From Bos javanicus (Eukaryota; Chordata; Mammalia; Artiodactyla; Bovidae), in contig NC_083877.1 in NCBI RefSeq assembly GCF_032452875.1, positions 50,579,724-50,643,723 on the forward strand: a stretch of DNA of 64,000 nt. Reading direction: 5' to 3'. The notes below the pieces were generated by a model. That model had not been told where the DNA came from. It worked only from the letters and a program-made list of their open reading frames with translations, and ran no database searches. This document shows, one piece after another, positions 1 through 12,460 of the stretch (position 1 is the first letter of the stretch; each line of letters opens with the position of its first letter). Both the position numbers and the translations under genes were made by a program.

Positions 1-57
1 AGTCCAACCCAGCCATTGAGATGGGTCCTGGGTTTTGCACATTTCTCTTTATGGCCC

Positions 58-268
58 TGGGATTCCCAGATGGCTCAGTGGTAAAGGATCCACCTGCCAG
101 GGCAGGAGATGTGTGTTCAGTCCTTGGGTTGGGAAGATCCCTTGTGGGAGGAAATGACAACCCATGCCAGTATTCTTGCCTGGGATAATCCCATGGACAG
201 AGAAGCCTGGTGAGCTGCAGTCTATAGGGTTATAAGAGAGTTGGATACGATTGAATGACTGAGCATAC
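58..268 (+). repeat. Bov-tA-type tRNA-derived SINE
   Basis: The copy has the typical order: a TTCCCAGATGGCTCAG-like tRNA-derived head, GGTTGGGAAGATCCC, CCAGTATTCTTGCCTGG and an end near GACTGAGCA. TGGCCCT occurs on both sides (about 52 and 271), a likely target-site duplication. Several diverged positions point to an older insertion. Confidence 0.9.
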
Positions 269-503
269 TTAATGGCCCTATCATCATTTTGGTTGGTTGG
301 TTTTGAGGCTCTTTTCATGGATGAGGAAAACGAGATTGAGTGATCTTATGTGACTGCTGTGGTCTTTTCACGAAGGTGACCTAACTTGTAAACAGTGGCC
401 TTTTCCAGCATCTCCCACCCCCCGTCACTACCCCACACTCTACCTGTCACTCCTTTCATAGCATGCTGCCATTTCAAGGTGACAGATTAACGTCTCTGTT
501 AAT

Positions 504-571
504 GGACTGAGGAGCCTGGTGGACTGCAGTCCACGGGGTTGCAAAGAATCAAACACAAAGACTGAACAACA
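504..571 (+). repeat. Bov-A SINE 3' fragment
   Basis: Only the 3' part is present (GGAGCCTGGTGGACTGCAGT through a diverged AAGACTGAACAAC). It is a truncated copy without a recognisable head. Confidence 0.7.
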
Positions 572-1682
572 GTTATACAGAAATTGTTTTTGGGGTTGAC
601 TGTTCTCTCCAGACATTTAGTGAAGTGCCTTAGTTATCTGGACACGTATTAAGTCTTATTTCACTAGCAGACTGACCTCTTCATCGGCTGATGTTCTGTT
701 CCCTTCAAGGTGTTCCCGTTTCTAAGCTTTCCTGGCTTTACCTTTCCCACATAGATGCTCATTCTGCCCAGGATCTGCCTGAGGGGTGAGCCAGGTGCCA
801 TCCCCATTCCCTCCAACGGAAGTTTTACCTTTGCCAAGCAGTGGACAAGTTTACCCTTCTTTTGGTGTTCTTCGTGTTTTTTTAGAAACAGGTTTGAGGA
901 GGGGGGAAGGTACATTTTGCAAAGTATTTATAGTGTGAGGGCATAAATAGGAGAAATTAATGAATTAAATGGTATCCCCATTCTCTCTTGATGTTATCAC
1001 AGTAACTCATTTATATGGCACCACCAGTTTACAAAGGACTTCCTGTCTTCTATCTCACTGATCCCTCACTAACAACCCTGAGATGGTGGGAACAAGGCAG
1101 TTCCCCAGGCCACCCAGCCAGTACATGGCAGAAGAAGAATCTGAATCCATTCTTGAGGCTCCCAGTCCTGGGCTTTCCCTCTCTGCCAGGTCATGGCAAA
1201 ATATGGACTTAGTGACATAGAGTTGGCTCAAGTGCTGAGAGTGGTTGTTACTTACTTTATTCCTTCCAGCATCCAAGAGAATCTTCTTAATTATAAATGA
1301 GAGCCTCCAGCTTGAACCCTGAAAACACTGCCTAAGAATCCTAAGTGCCTTACCCCACTTCCAGGCTCCTGTTAAATCTCTGAGGATCATGAATGCATCA
1401 CAAACGAAGGGTGGCTTTTCAAGACTGCAGCCAATTGTGGTAAGATTTCCTAGGAACAAGGGCATTTCAGAGAAATGAGAAGGTGAACTCTAGTGACTGC
1501 CAGGTTGCCATAATATAAATGGGGTACTTACCTACTTTTAAGTACTCAAATGTCAATATACATAGTAATTTGGAGGCCACATTTTCCTCCAAAGAGAATG
1601 CTTCCTAGACTGTTGTGTACATCAACTTATGTAGGTCCTTAATTAAGGATATATATATTGAGGGGTAAGTAGGAGGGTTGTG

Positions 1683-1783
1683 CACCATGGCATGTGGGAT
1701 CTTATTCCTCGACCAGGGTTCTGACCTGCACCCCCTGCATTGGAAGTGCGGAGTCTTGATCACTGGACCACCAGGGAAGTCTC
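1683..1783 (-). repeat. CHR-type SINE fragment
   Basis: In antisense it reads CATGTGGGATCTTA, then a CGACCAGGGTT-like segment, CACCCCCTGCATTGGAAG, and ends with CCACCAGGGAAGTCT. These are the usual blocks of the cetartiodactyl CHR tRNA-derived SINE, here only the head half. Confidence 0.8.
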
Positions 1784-2208
1784 AAGGAGGAATTTTAAAG
1801 AAATCCCAAGGATTTATATGCTGTCACTGCTAAAATGAAAAGGGGAGGGGGGAAGGTATAAAATAAGCCCTCTCAAAGAGTTTATTTCTATTACTCTTAT
1901 TATGATTATGATTTTGTCGTTTGAATTTTCCCTTAAAGTTGGTCTATGAGCACTTCAAAAAAGTCTGCCCCAGTTCTTGAAAACCATACCTCCAACCCAA
2001 GATGAGCTTTTTTGGAATTTCTTTTAAAATTAGAACCCTGGAAGATTTACAGCTAGTAAGCCAACACAGATTTCTAGATGTGCCAGCTAGCTTATTGTCT
2101 TCAACCCGCATCAACTTCCTTTTACATCATGTGATCCACTTCCAGATTTCAAAAACTGTGACAGCATCAGGGGTAGATTCACTTCCTCCTGTGATTAAGT
2201 CAGAGAAA

Positions 2209-2233
2209 GGGGTGGGTGGGAAGGATGGGTGGG
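2209..2233 (+). other. Potential G-quadruplex motif
   Basis: Five G-runs (one of four, four of three) are separated by loops of 1, 1, 6 and 1 nt. This satisfies the usual four-run quadruplex pattern with very short loops, on the sense strand of intron 1. Folding is inferred, not shown. Confidence 0.6.
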
Positions 2234-3364
2234 TGAGAGTAGTGGTGAAGACATTAATGCTTTAAACTTTTGGTATAGTCTTCTGCCCATAAAGACGTAG
2301 GAAAGGGGACAGCTTTCAGCGTGGGCAGAGTGGCCAGAGCCCTGAGAACAGGAAAACCCAGTCACTCTCAGCCTACATCCGAGGACTGGTCTTGCCAGAC
2401 CTACTGGTTGGAAAGAACCACCCTCCATTATATAGGAGAGATTCAAGGGGACCCAAAGCCCAGGTATTTAACATTTAGTGCAGCTTTACCTGGGGATAAA
2501 TTATAAAGCAGCTAACTGGTCTGTAGGAAACAGTTGCTCAAAGGCCTGTTCAGCTTCTCAGTGGCAACAAAATAAATGTGACAAAGCTCTTACATTAAAG
2601 ATTTAGGGATTCCAGTTAGGATATTTAAAACCTTATGCCAGGCAAGAGACAGTATCACATGCCTCACACCAAATTCTGAGTCTTACAGCTGAGCATTGAG
2701 GTTTTTTTTTAAGCAATATTTGAGGTGAAAGAGCAATTTTTACAAAAAACCTGATCAACTTCACTTAGTGGAATAGATTAGAGCTGATTGTTGTTTGACA
2801 AGGCTTGGGTTGGTGTTTCTGAAATGAAATTAACTACAGAGTTCTTGAAATGAGGTCATCAGGTTAGAATTCAGTTGTCCACGAAGATAAATGATTTGTG
2901 TGCCTTTCTCAGCTTACCTGGCAGCCAGGGGTAATATTTCACACTTAGGTGTGCTGTGCATTCACATTCTTTTTTCTGGTAGTCACATGCCCATTTTGTA
3001 TTTTTATGTAATGAAAGAATGGAACGTTGTGTCAGCAAAATTCATTCTTCACACTGGAACTACTGCTGCATACTTAGGTAATTAATTTGTAAACCTATCT
3101 TAAAAAAAAAAATTAATGTATCCCCAGGGCTTGACACATTACCCGGCACAGCTATTATAGATGGAGTTAAAATGATTCAATCAGTGAATGACTGAATAAG
3201 TAAAAAATGTAGGATGAGGTTCAAGGGAAAGATTATATAGCAGTTTTTATCAAAAGAATGCCATCTCTGAAATCACTGTTATCGATGCCAAATCTCATTT
3301 ATGTTTATGAATCTTTTAGAAATTTTAAAGTATCTATCAATACTTTATAGCTCATTACTCTAGT

Positions 3365-3460
3365 TGCTGCTGCTGCTAAGTCACTTCAGTCGTGTCCGAC
3401 TCTGTGCGACCCCATAGATGGCAGCCCACCAGGCTCCCCCGTCCCTTGGATTCTCCAGGC
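3365..3460 (-). repeat. BOV-A2-type SINE half-unit
   Basis: Antisense copy starting with a GCTGCTGCTGCTAAGTC block and ending at ATTCTCCAGGC. TCTAGTT flanks both ends as a short target-site duplication. Only one half-unit remains. Confidence 0.8.
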
Positions 3461-3761
3461 TTCTAGTTAGCAGAAGCAAATTCTTAAATGTAAACTTTTT
3501 ACCTAAAAGGTATAAAACTTTTATTTTTCTAGTGGTGTTTCAGCAGTCATTGTTAAAAATCACTAGCCTACATGTGCATTTCAGGTACGAGCTTGTGTGA
3601 TGAGGAGAATCTTTGGTCACCAAATAAGCTCCCTGGTCTTCCTGAGCTAATTTGCTGTAGAGACGGTTCGGGCTCCTTCCAAGGTTCTGTCCCAGTCACT
3701 CCAGCTGTGGAAGTGGCCATCTACTGGTGGCTGTTGTATAATAAAGTCCTCTGAGGTAATC

Positions 3762-3977
3762 GTGAGCATGGGTGCTCAGTCCTGTCTGACTTGACGATCC
3801 CATGGGCTATAGCCCACCAGGCTCCCCTTGTCCATGAAATTTTCAAAGCAAGAATACTGGAGTGGGTTGCCATTTCCTACTCCAAGGGATCTTCCTGACT
3901 CAAGAATCGAACCCAAGCCTCCTGAGTCTCCTGCATTGGCAGGCAGATTCTTTACTAAGGGCACCACCAGGGAAGCC
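3762..3977 (-). repeat. Bov-tA SINE with target-site duplication
   Basis: Full antisense copy from the GCTCAGTCCTGTCTGAC block to CCACCAGGGAAGCC. It is flanked by an 11-nt duplication, TCTGAGGTAAT on the left and TCTGGGGTAAT on the right, one mismatch apart. Confidence 0.9.
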
Positions 3978-4739
3978 TTCTGGGGTAATTATTTCCACAC
4001 AATGATTATTAGCAAAAAGAAAATGTTGGCTGCCTCGGGTGGTAGCAGGCTCCCTCAAGGGAACAAGAATGTCTGGAATGGGAGGTCAGGTCTAAAGAAG
4101 GTCTGCCCTCTTTGTGGCTCAAGAACAATTGCTGGCCACCTCTTTGAACTGTCTGGTTGGACTTCATCCTTTTTACACACATTCTTTGCCCTTGACTCCC
4201 TCGTCCCCACCTTGCTTTAAGCTCTCTGGTCCAAAAGGACTGACCCCACTTCCACCTTTTAAACAGTAATTTGTTCAATGGCACTGAAGCTAATGCGAGG
4301 AGGGGCGGGATTAGGGTGAGGATGAGACGCACGGGCACCTTGATGGCGGGAACCAGGGACACACGTCCCACATACAGCAGCTTTGCATCTTTCCACGGGG
4401 CTGTCTGGGCCAGTAAGAATCACCTCGACTCATACTTCTGGTTTTCAATTCAGCTTCTAGGAAGGCATTATTTCACACCCTGTGGGGGTGGAACTGGGTG
4501 TCACAGGTGGAGGAAGACAGCCACCTCAGCCTGTCTGGAACCCAGCAGGTGGGAGGAAGCCAGCTACCCCGTCTCTGAGACACCCACAGAGATACTGTGT
4601 AGCCTTTGTCTGTCTGAGACACACAGCTTCCGAGAGCAATGCATTCTCTCTGAGTGCCAAATAACTGGGCTTGAAAATTTAATTTGTCAAAGCTGGTTGT
4701 CACAGTTTGATTAGAAACAGAATATTTACACAGTCTCAA

Positions 4740-5455
4740 AGTATCTCCCCACAAATCACTTAGTAGTTACCAGAGGGGGAAAAAATAGAAATTAGTGGAG
4801 AAATGGGACAGTACTTAATGAAGCGATATAAATGAATACCGCCCACAAACATGATGTCCATCCAGACGTGATATCCTGAGAAGGATGCAACAGCACAGGA
4901 CTCGAATTCCAACATACAAAAGCTGAATCTAATTATGAGGGAACATCACACAAACCCAAACTGAGGGCCATTCTATAAAATAAGAATTCTTTAAAATGTC
5001 AACATCATAAAAGACAAAGGAAAGCTGAAAAGCTGTTGGAAATTAAAGGAAACTAAACAGATAGGAAAACTAAATACAATACGTGATCCTGCACCAGGAA
5101 AAAGAAAATCTTGTCGAAGGACATTATTGGGATAATTGATGAAATTAGGATATTGACGTGGATAAAAAGTATTGTATTAATGTGACATTTCTGGAAGTTG
5201 TTTACTCTGATTATATAAGAAAATTCCCTTATTGAGAAATACATACTGAAGCATTAAGGAGTAAAAGGGCATGATGTATACAATCTATTTTTAAATAGTG
5301 TAGATTTAAAAAAAAATAATACATATATATATAGAGAGAGGAAACAAATTGGCAAAATGTTATAGATTGATATAGAGTATAAGAATTCTTTTTTAAAAAA
5401 CTTTTCTGAAATGTTGAGATTACTTCAAAATAAAGAGTTTTTAAAAACCATGCTT
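4740..5455 (+). repeat. Ancient LINE-like 3' end (L1M-type, tentative)
   Basis: AT-rich sequence with motifs seen in old mammalian L1 3' regions (GATCCTGCACCAGGAAAAAG-like segment, AGGACATTATTGGGA) and an A-rich end, CAAAATAAAGAGTTTTTAAAAA-like, near 5430-5450. It is strongly diverged and the family is from recall, so the call is tentative. Confidence 0.45.
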
Positions 5456-7084
5456 TTGTGATCCTACCATCAAAAACAAACTTAACAATATGCCCAGTTG
5501 TCTCATTTACCCTGGGATGGCTTAGCAATCAGCTGAAAGGGCTGGAATGCGACTTCCAGCCCCTGCCTGTCCCCCGATCCATACTCCTAAATCGTATGGG
5601 TGCATGTGGACAATTCCTGCTGAGACACCAACCTGCAGGTCAACAAGTCCGGGGAACCGCCAGGCGAGATTGTTCTTTGCATCACGGCCCGAAAGAGCCA
5701 AGAATTCTCTCAGCCACAATAATGGTGGACGCAGATTGAGGTCAGTAGGAAAACAGATCTGTTTTGGGTTGTAATGTTGCACATAATGTGATGAGTGAAC
5801 AGAAAAGAATGTACCCCAGTGAAGGGACGGCCTGTGAACTCCCAATCTGGTTCTGAATATTCTTATGATGCCCAGCGTAGAAAACAGGAAACATCAGTTA
5901 AAATGGGAAATGGCTGTGGGCTGAATGACTGTAATTCCTCGTCTTACTTAGAAGTTGGCATGGAACAGGCCTTCATCCGCAGCCTGACATCTCCTGAGCT
6001 TCCACCCCTTGATAATTTTGCCCTTTCTTAAGGGTGGTGCATTACCAAGCAGAGAGGCTTTTAGGCTGGAATTGCTACCTTTAAGTATGCTGAGAGATTG
6101 TGTTTTTAAAGAGCTGTTTGTTTTTCTCTGTCTCTCAGTTAAAAGCAGCCTGGCTCTGCCTCTGCTTCTGGTTCCCTCCTCCTGCCCCCTCTCTCTTTCT
6201 TAAGTAGGCGAGATCCAGCACACGGAACGACTCACAGCCCAGCTTAATAATAACCCAGCAATAAATGACATAGCCATTATCATGCTAGACGGATAAACAG
6301 AGGGACAGTCCCCAAAGCTGGGGAGCCCAACCTGAAATTTACTTTTCGGTCCTCCCCGTGTCTCCACCACTCCTTTGGGGTTCTCTAAAGTATCAGGGAA
6401 ATGTTGCAGATAGTCCAAGCTGTAAAATGGAGATAATTATTCCTGCTCCCTGCCTGCCTGCCTGGCTGAACTGCTTTAGAACTCACATGGGATGATGAGC
6501 AGAGAGGTAGCGAGACTCTGAAAGCAACCTACAAATAAGAGGCGGTGTTATTTCTCTTACTGGATGGGGATCTGACTAAAGTAGTCTGGGCTCATTCCCT
6601 TTGGAAGGAAGACAGTTTTCCTGTGTGACCTGGGCTGCACCCTCTGATGGGCAGTCCCATCTTGACTGCCTATTTCCTGTCTCCGGTGCCAAGTGCCTGC
6701 CCTTCTGGCCTTCCCGCGGCCACCTCTTGTTTTTCCTATCGCTCTGTTCTATCTGTTGGTTTTCTGCCTCATTAATGAGAAAGGAAGCTTGATAAAAACT
6801 GGAGTCTAGTCTGAATGGTCTGCAGGTGCTACCCCAGTGCTTAGAATAGTGTTTGGCTCCTGGTAGGCACATAACTATTGGGAGGAATGAATGAATGAAC
6901 CAATGGATAAAATGCTTCTCATCCTATTTTCTTATCTCTTGTTGGCTCCCTGTTCTGCTCAATCCTGCGCACACCTATGATGAGAACTCATAGTAGCCAA
7001 TGGTGGTCTCTTGGCCCATTTCTTGCTCCTGAGCTCCAGAACTCCAGATCCAAATGCCCAATGCCTATATGAAAAAGATGAGTA

Positions 7085-7245
7085 AAAAAGGGATTATGAG
7101 TGTAGATTCTGGAAGCAGAATATTTGTTCACTGGTATTGATCTGGGGCAAAGGTTATAACTTCTTTGTGCTTCTTCATCCTTAAAATGAGGGTTAATAAT
7201 AATGCCGACCTTTTAAGTTTGCTGAGACAATTAAATGATTTAATG
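7085..7245 (+). repeat. MIR SINE
   Basis: It has the MIR core order: GATTCTGGAAGCAGA, then a CTTCTTTGTGCTTCTTCATC-like segment, AAAATGAGGGTTAATAATAAT, and GAGACAATTAAATGATTTAATGCATGTAA. Diverged ancient mammalian repeat in sense orientation. Confidence 0.7.
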
Positions 7246-7253
7246 CATGTAAG

Positions 7254-7480
7254 GGCTTACAGGTGGTCCTAGTGGTAAAGACCCACCTGCCATTGCAGGA
7301 GACAAAAGAGACGTGATTTGATCCCTGGGTTGGGAAGATCCCCTAGAGGAGAGCATGGCGACACACTCCAGTATTCTTGCCTGGAGAATCCCATGGATAG
7401 AGGAGCCTGGTGGGCTACACAGCCCGTAGGGTCTCAAAGAGTCGGACACCAACGAAGCAACTTAGCACGCACGCATGCAG
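7254..7480 (+). repeat. Bov-tA SINE
   Basis: Sense copy with GGTTGGGAAGATCCCCTAGA, CCAGTATTCTTGCCTGG, CCCATGGATAGAGGAGCC and a tail containing GCACGCACGCATGC. It is inserted directly after the MIR. Confidence 0.85.
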
Positions 7481-10080
7481 TGTGTGTAAAAGAGCTTAGA
7501 ACGTTGCTTGGTATATAAGGAGCCATCGGTAGAGCTCACTGTGGTTTTCATTCTTGTTTAGTGTTCCATCTGGGAAATTGGGGGTGATTTTTTTTTCATA
7601 TAAAGGGGGGCTCTCTCTATGTACTGAATCCTGCACTGTTTTCTCCCAACCAAGTGCAGATTTCTTCTCTGCCTGTGGTATTTGGACTATGGGTACCCAT
7701 GCCGCTCTGCTTAGCACTAGGAAAGAGCATTCTCCATCCAGCAAACACGGCAGCTAAAGCATTCATGGATTGTGTAGCCACCTTGATCTGCAAACTCCCA
7801 TTCTCTCCCCTCCTCCGCCACCCCCACCCCAGCCCTGGGAGGATACTGTACAGGTTGACTCCTCAGGCTCTGACTGCTAGAAATTCAGTCCCTTCTTTGG
7901 CTATGTGGATATGCTTTAGGCAGCAGGTGGTGGGTTATGTTCAGATAAGAGAAGACCCCCTTCTAGCGGGGAGGCCCCTGTTCATGTTGCAGTCTTGTTT
8001 GTAACTGTAGTCCTGTCACAATTCAGTTGAGATTTTCATCACCCTGGTCAGGAAATTCTCGGTGAAGGTTACTACAGCAACCTTCACTCTGCTCTGGAAA
8101 GCATATCACTTACAATGGGGCCTTTCAGCGGCTGGGCCCCGAAGCCGGGCGGTGATTCTGTCCATTCAGAACACAATGGGGCAAAACAGAATAGAAAGGA
8201 ACCACACAGTGTTTTTAGGCTCCCGCTGCCATCTGTGGCATTGCATATTGTTGTCCATCTTTACGTCCAACGTCAGTTTTGTTTCTTCTGTAACAATACA
8301 CTTTTAATTTCACAGTACACATGCCTGCCAGTTGAAGTGCATTTCATGGAAGTTTAAATAATAGTAACAATGCTATAGGGGTGTACACACTCGGCCAGGA
8401 AGTGCTGTGGAAATAGCTTTGAGAAAAGGTGATACAGGCTTTTGATTTAGAGACAAAGGATACACAAATTGGGTTTGTTTAAAAATACTCAAACTTACTC
8501 TTCAAAACTAATTCTTTTGCCTTGGACTCCTGTAGATTTTTTTAAGGGAGGAAAATTTAAATGACAGAAAATCAAATCACTCTTGCCTTTATTCACGGCT
8601 ACTCAAAACCCACCCACCAAACAGAATTTACCCAGTGATAGAAAATGGTTGGTTCACTTACATTTTTTTAAAAAAACAAAAACTAGAGAATGCTCCAGAG
8701 GTATTTTCAAAGCTGAGTTTATATATTAAGCATGTGAGCTATAGTTGTACCAAGAAAAAGAATTGTGGTTTTCTTAGAATGGAAGTTGAAAGAAAACTCT
8801 TCTCTTCCTTTTTTTTCCCTTTAGAGCATTTATGATATTTTATTTATTCACACGGCTTGCCCTCTGATCAAACAACTTTTCTTTGTTGTACGTTTATATC
8901 TCTAGGGTTGTTTTATGTCCATGCCTTCTTTAATGTTTCCCGTATGTTTAATTTAAATCATTTGCCTTTTATCTTTCTCCGGGTTGCAAGCTCTTTCTCT
9001 CTTTTCTAACCTTTGTACTCCTCTTGCTGCACTGAATTAAAAAAAAAAATGAAATGAGATTTTTTTTCTAAGTGCAAAGCTAAGGTACTTCTGTATGTTC
9101 AACCCAGCCAACCTCCATCAAGCAAATGGTGATTCCATTTTGCTTTTGATTCCAATGAACCTTCACTGATGTGTGTTCACTCCCAGGTATCTCTGGGTGT
9201 TGGTTATTTGATCAGTAAGTAATACTGTGCTTTTGGCTCAACTCCCAGGAAGAGAAGGGGTCACAGCCAGCGAGAACCTTAGAACTGCTGGCACTACATT
9301 TCCTCATTTTTTGGGTCTCAGGGTTCAGGTAGAAAGGGAGTTTTGTGCACTTGGGAGCAAAGCATAGTACAAATCCTTTCTGCATTTCTGCAACCAGAAA
9401 CCATGCAAATGTTTTTGCAAATCCACTTGTGGTCTTGCTGGTAGTTTTTGAGCATAGCCCTCTTTGTGAGGCAGTGATGTTGACCTCTGTTTTCTATTCA
9501 CTGTCCTGCCCCAAAGTGAGCACCCTGTTTTCTCTGTAACCGGGTGGGCATACTCGTCTCTACCTAAAACAGAGAGGCGCCAGCCTAGCTTTGCCTGAAT
9601 TCTTGCACAGAGTGATTTTGGTTACTCCTGCTTTGGGATCACTTATGTGTCAGCTCCAGCCCCCTTAAACGCTCATTCCCATCCCTGCGACAAGGAAGAA
9701 CTTTGCAGGGCTGGGAGCGGCTGCCACCTGGCTTCAGAAGCTCTGGAACAGGTTCCCCCAGCGGATCCCTAGCTGGGGCCGTTTTGGCAGTTCATGTCTT
9801 TCTTGCCTATTTTGTCAGTGAGGATTTCTGTGAGGTTATTTTTAACCTGAGTGTCCTTACTATGCTGAGAGATACCTTTGTCACACAAGGAAGCCATGCC
9901 TCATCTATCTACTCCCCAAAGAATTTTGAACGAGAAGCCTGAAGACTTACTGAAGGTGTGGGGCTCTGGCCTTGAAATTGGCTATAGGAAGTCCTTTGAA
10001 GGCAGAGGCACAGTGTCGCAGGGTGGCTCCAGCCCTTTGGCCTCTCACAACACCTGTTATCTTTGTAGCCATCAGTCCTG

Positions 10081-10376
10081 TGAAAGTGAAGTGAAAGTGT
10101 TAGCCGCTCAGTCGTGTCTGACTCTTTGCAGCCCCGTGGACTGTGTCTGACTCTTAGCAGCCCCGTGGACTGTGTCTGACTCTTAGCAGCCCCATGGATT
10201 TTACAGCCCCAGGAAGCCTGCCAGGTTTTTCTATCTGTGGACTTCTCCAGGCAAGAATACTGGAATTGGTTACCATTTCCTTCTACAGGGGATCTTCCTA
10301 ATCCAGGGATCAAACCTGGGCCTTCTGAATTGTAAGCAGGTTCTTTATACCATCTGAACCACCAGAGAAGTCAGGG
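10081..10376 (-). repeat. Bov-tA SINE with internal triplication
   Basis: Antisense copy about 80 nt longer than its relatives. The extra length comes from a 29-nt unit present three times in tandem (starts at 10114, 10143 and 10172), corresponding to the GTGTCTGACTCTTNGCAGCC region. The remainder, ending ACCACCAGAGAAGTC, is ordinary. Confidence 0.9.
10114..10200. repeat. 29-bp tandem repeat, three copies
   Basis: Period is exactly 29 nt. Units 2 and 3 share CTTAGCAG where unit 1 has CTTTGCAG, so units 2 and 3 are probably the more recent duplication. The repeat lies wholly inside a SINE. Confidence 0.9.
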
Positions 10377-11818
10377 AGTCAATCCTATCCATGCCTAAAA
10401 TGCCCCTGTTGAGAGTGGTGATCTCTGTTCCTTCATCCATCTTGCCAGGGGGACCTAAAAGGCAGTTTCAGGTGCTACTTCTGAAATCTTGTTATCAGAG
10501 AACAGCTGCCTTGACACACTTTCACACAGTGGGGAATACATTTCGTTTGACTTCCAGGGCCTCCATGGAAGCTTCTCTGGGTTTATAAACCCACCAGTAC
10601 AGATCTGGACTCCATGACTATCTCTGGCCAATTTTTTCGTCTCTTACACAGAGATCATAGTATTCCCCATCCCCAATTCTACAGTTCTTTTGAAACCAGA
10701 TGAAATGAAGCACCTAACAGTGTTTAGCACATAGTAGGTTGTTAAGAAAAGCCATGCTCATTCCCTGCTCCTGAACACTGTGGACCACACCTCTTAATGA
10801 GGTGGGTTGCCTTTTTGATGCTGTAGTGTATTTCATGGAATACAATGAGCAATGGGTAGCGATCACAGAAACTTTTTTGGATTTTCTATGGAGTTGTGAA
10901 TTTTAAGCTGGTATGATTCCCCCTGACCTCATAATCAAGTCAGATATGGTTAACTTGTGTTTTGATTTCAATTTTAGTTGTTCTGGCAGAAGAAAATTAC
11001 TATTGGAAGGAGTGCCATGGAATTCTCCAGGGATCTCTAGTTAGATTCCAGCTTTCCAATTTCTGCGGTCATTTCCCCCCATTTTCTGGAGATTGCCTTT
11101 CTCCTTTACCTACTTGTTTCAATTTTTTAAGCCAATGCTTTGACTCCCCCCCGCCGCCACCCCCATATCTTGGGTGGAAGGCAAGGGGTTCTAGGAAAGT
11201 GGTCCCCAAAGTGTGAGGTCTGTGCACCTTTGCCTGCAAGGTAACTCACTGGAGAGAAGGTTTTAAAACTTTGATTCACATTTACCTTAATATTAAACCT
11301 AAGAAGAAATTAAGCTCTTTAAATATTTACTATCTGGATGGATACCAGTGGCCTGATGCAGTCCGACTGCTCAAAGGTCACGGTTCACAAATGATCATGT
11401 TTATTAGTTGAGGGCTTTAAAATATTTAAATACCTAGACTCATTTGATTGTTTTTCCTGGAACCTCTGTGGGTGATGAGAACATTTGCTACATATAGGTT
11501 TGCTGGGGAGGGGCTGGTGGTAGAGAGCCAACCGCTGACTGGGAGCTGGAAGGCCCGAATTCTAGCCCTGGTTCTCTCACTACGTAACTAGCACCACAGA
11601 CATGTACCTCCTTTCTGGCCTCAGCCTCCTAATCTGCTCAGTAAGAGCTTTGGACTGGTTGATGGATAGGCAAGGCCCCTTCCAGCTATAAAATGTTCAG
11701 GCCAGAATGTAAATGTAGCGGTATCGTGCCCCGTCCTTATGCCTCTTCATTTGTAGTCTGTTTCAACCCCTCCACTTTTTTACCTGTAAGCCATCTGTTC
11801 ATGGCTCAAGCCAGCCAG

Positions 11819-12243
11819 TTTTTTAATTAATTTTTTATTGGAATATAGTTGCTTTACAGTGTTCTTTAGTTTCTGCTGTACATCAGAGTGCATCAGCTAT
11901 ATGTATAGATGAAAGGTGAAAGTGAAGTTGCTCAGTCGTGTCCGACTCTTTGTGACCTCATGGACTGTAGCCTACCAGGCTCCTCCATCCATGGGCTTTT
12001 CCAGGCAGGAGTATTGGAATAGGTTGCCATTTCCTTCTTCAGGGGATCTTCCTGACCCAGGAATCAAACCCGTGGCTCCCACATTGTAGGCAGACGCTTT
12101 ACTGTCTGAGATACCAGGGAAGTCTATATATGTATAGATATATCCCCTCATTTTGGATTTCCTTCCCATTTAGGTCACCACGAGCACTGAGTAGAGTTCC
12201 CTGTGCTACACACTAGGTTCTCATTCGTTATTTATTTTATACA
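11819..12243 (-). repeat. Artiodactyl L1 3' end split by a SINE
   Basis: Both flanks read as antisense L1 3' UTR: 11819-11912 (TTTTTATTGGAATATAGTTG, TTCTGCTGTACATCAG) and about 12125-12243 (AGAGTTCCCTGTGCTACACA). The Bov-tA copy at 11913-12122 sits in between and is therefore the younger insertion. Confidence 0.8.
11913..12122 (-). repeat. Bov-tA SINE nested in L1
   Basis: Antisense SINE from GTTGCTCAGTCGTGTCCGAC to ACCAGGGAAGTC. TATATGTATAGAT occurs on both sides as the target-site duplication, showing insertion into the pre-existing L1. Confidence 0.9.
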
Positions 12244-12460
12244 TTCGTGCATGCACGCTTAGTTGCTCAGTCATGTCCGACTCTTTGCGACCCCGTGGAC
12301 TACAGTCCACCAGGCTCCTCTGTCCATGGGGTTTCCCAGGCAAGAATACTGGAATGGGTTACCATTTTCTTCTCCAGGGGATCTTCTCAACCCAGGGGTC
12401 AAACCCATGTCTCTTGCATTGCAGGTAGATTCTTTACCGCTGAGCCATCAGGGAAGCCCG
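12244..12460 (-). repeat. Bov-tA SINE
   Basis: Complete antisense copy, GTTGCTCAGTCATGTCCGAC through GCCATCAGGGAAGCCC, abutting the L1 fragment on its left. Confidence 0.92.

Noticed and set aside
58..268. tRNA gene from the tRNA-like SINE heads
   Set aside because: Box A/B-like segments come from SINE ancestry. No full cloverleaf is preserved here or in the other copies.
10114..10200. CRISPR-like regular repeats
   Set aside because: The units are directly adjacent with no spacers and lie inside a SINE in a mammalian intron.
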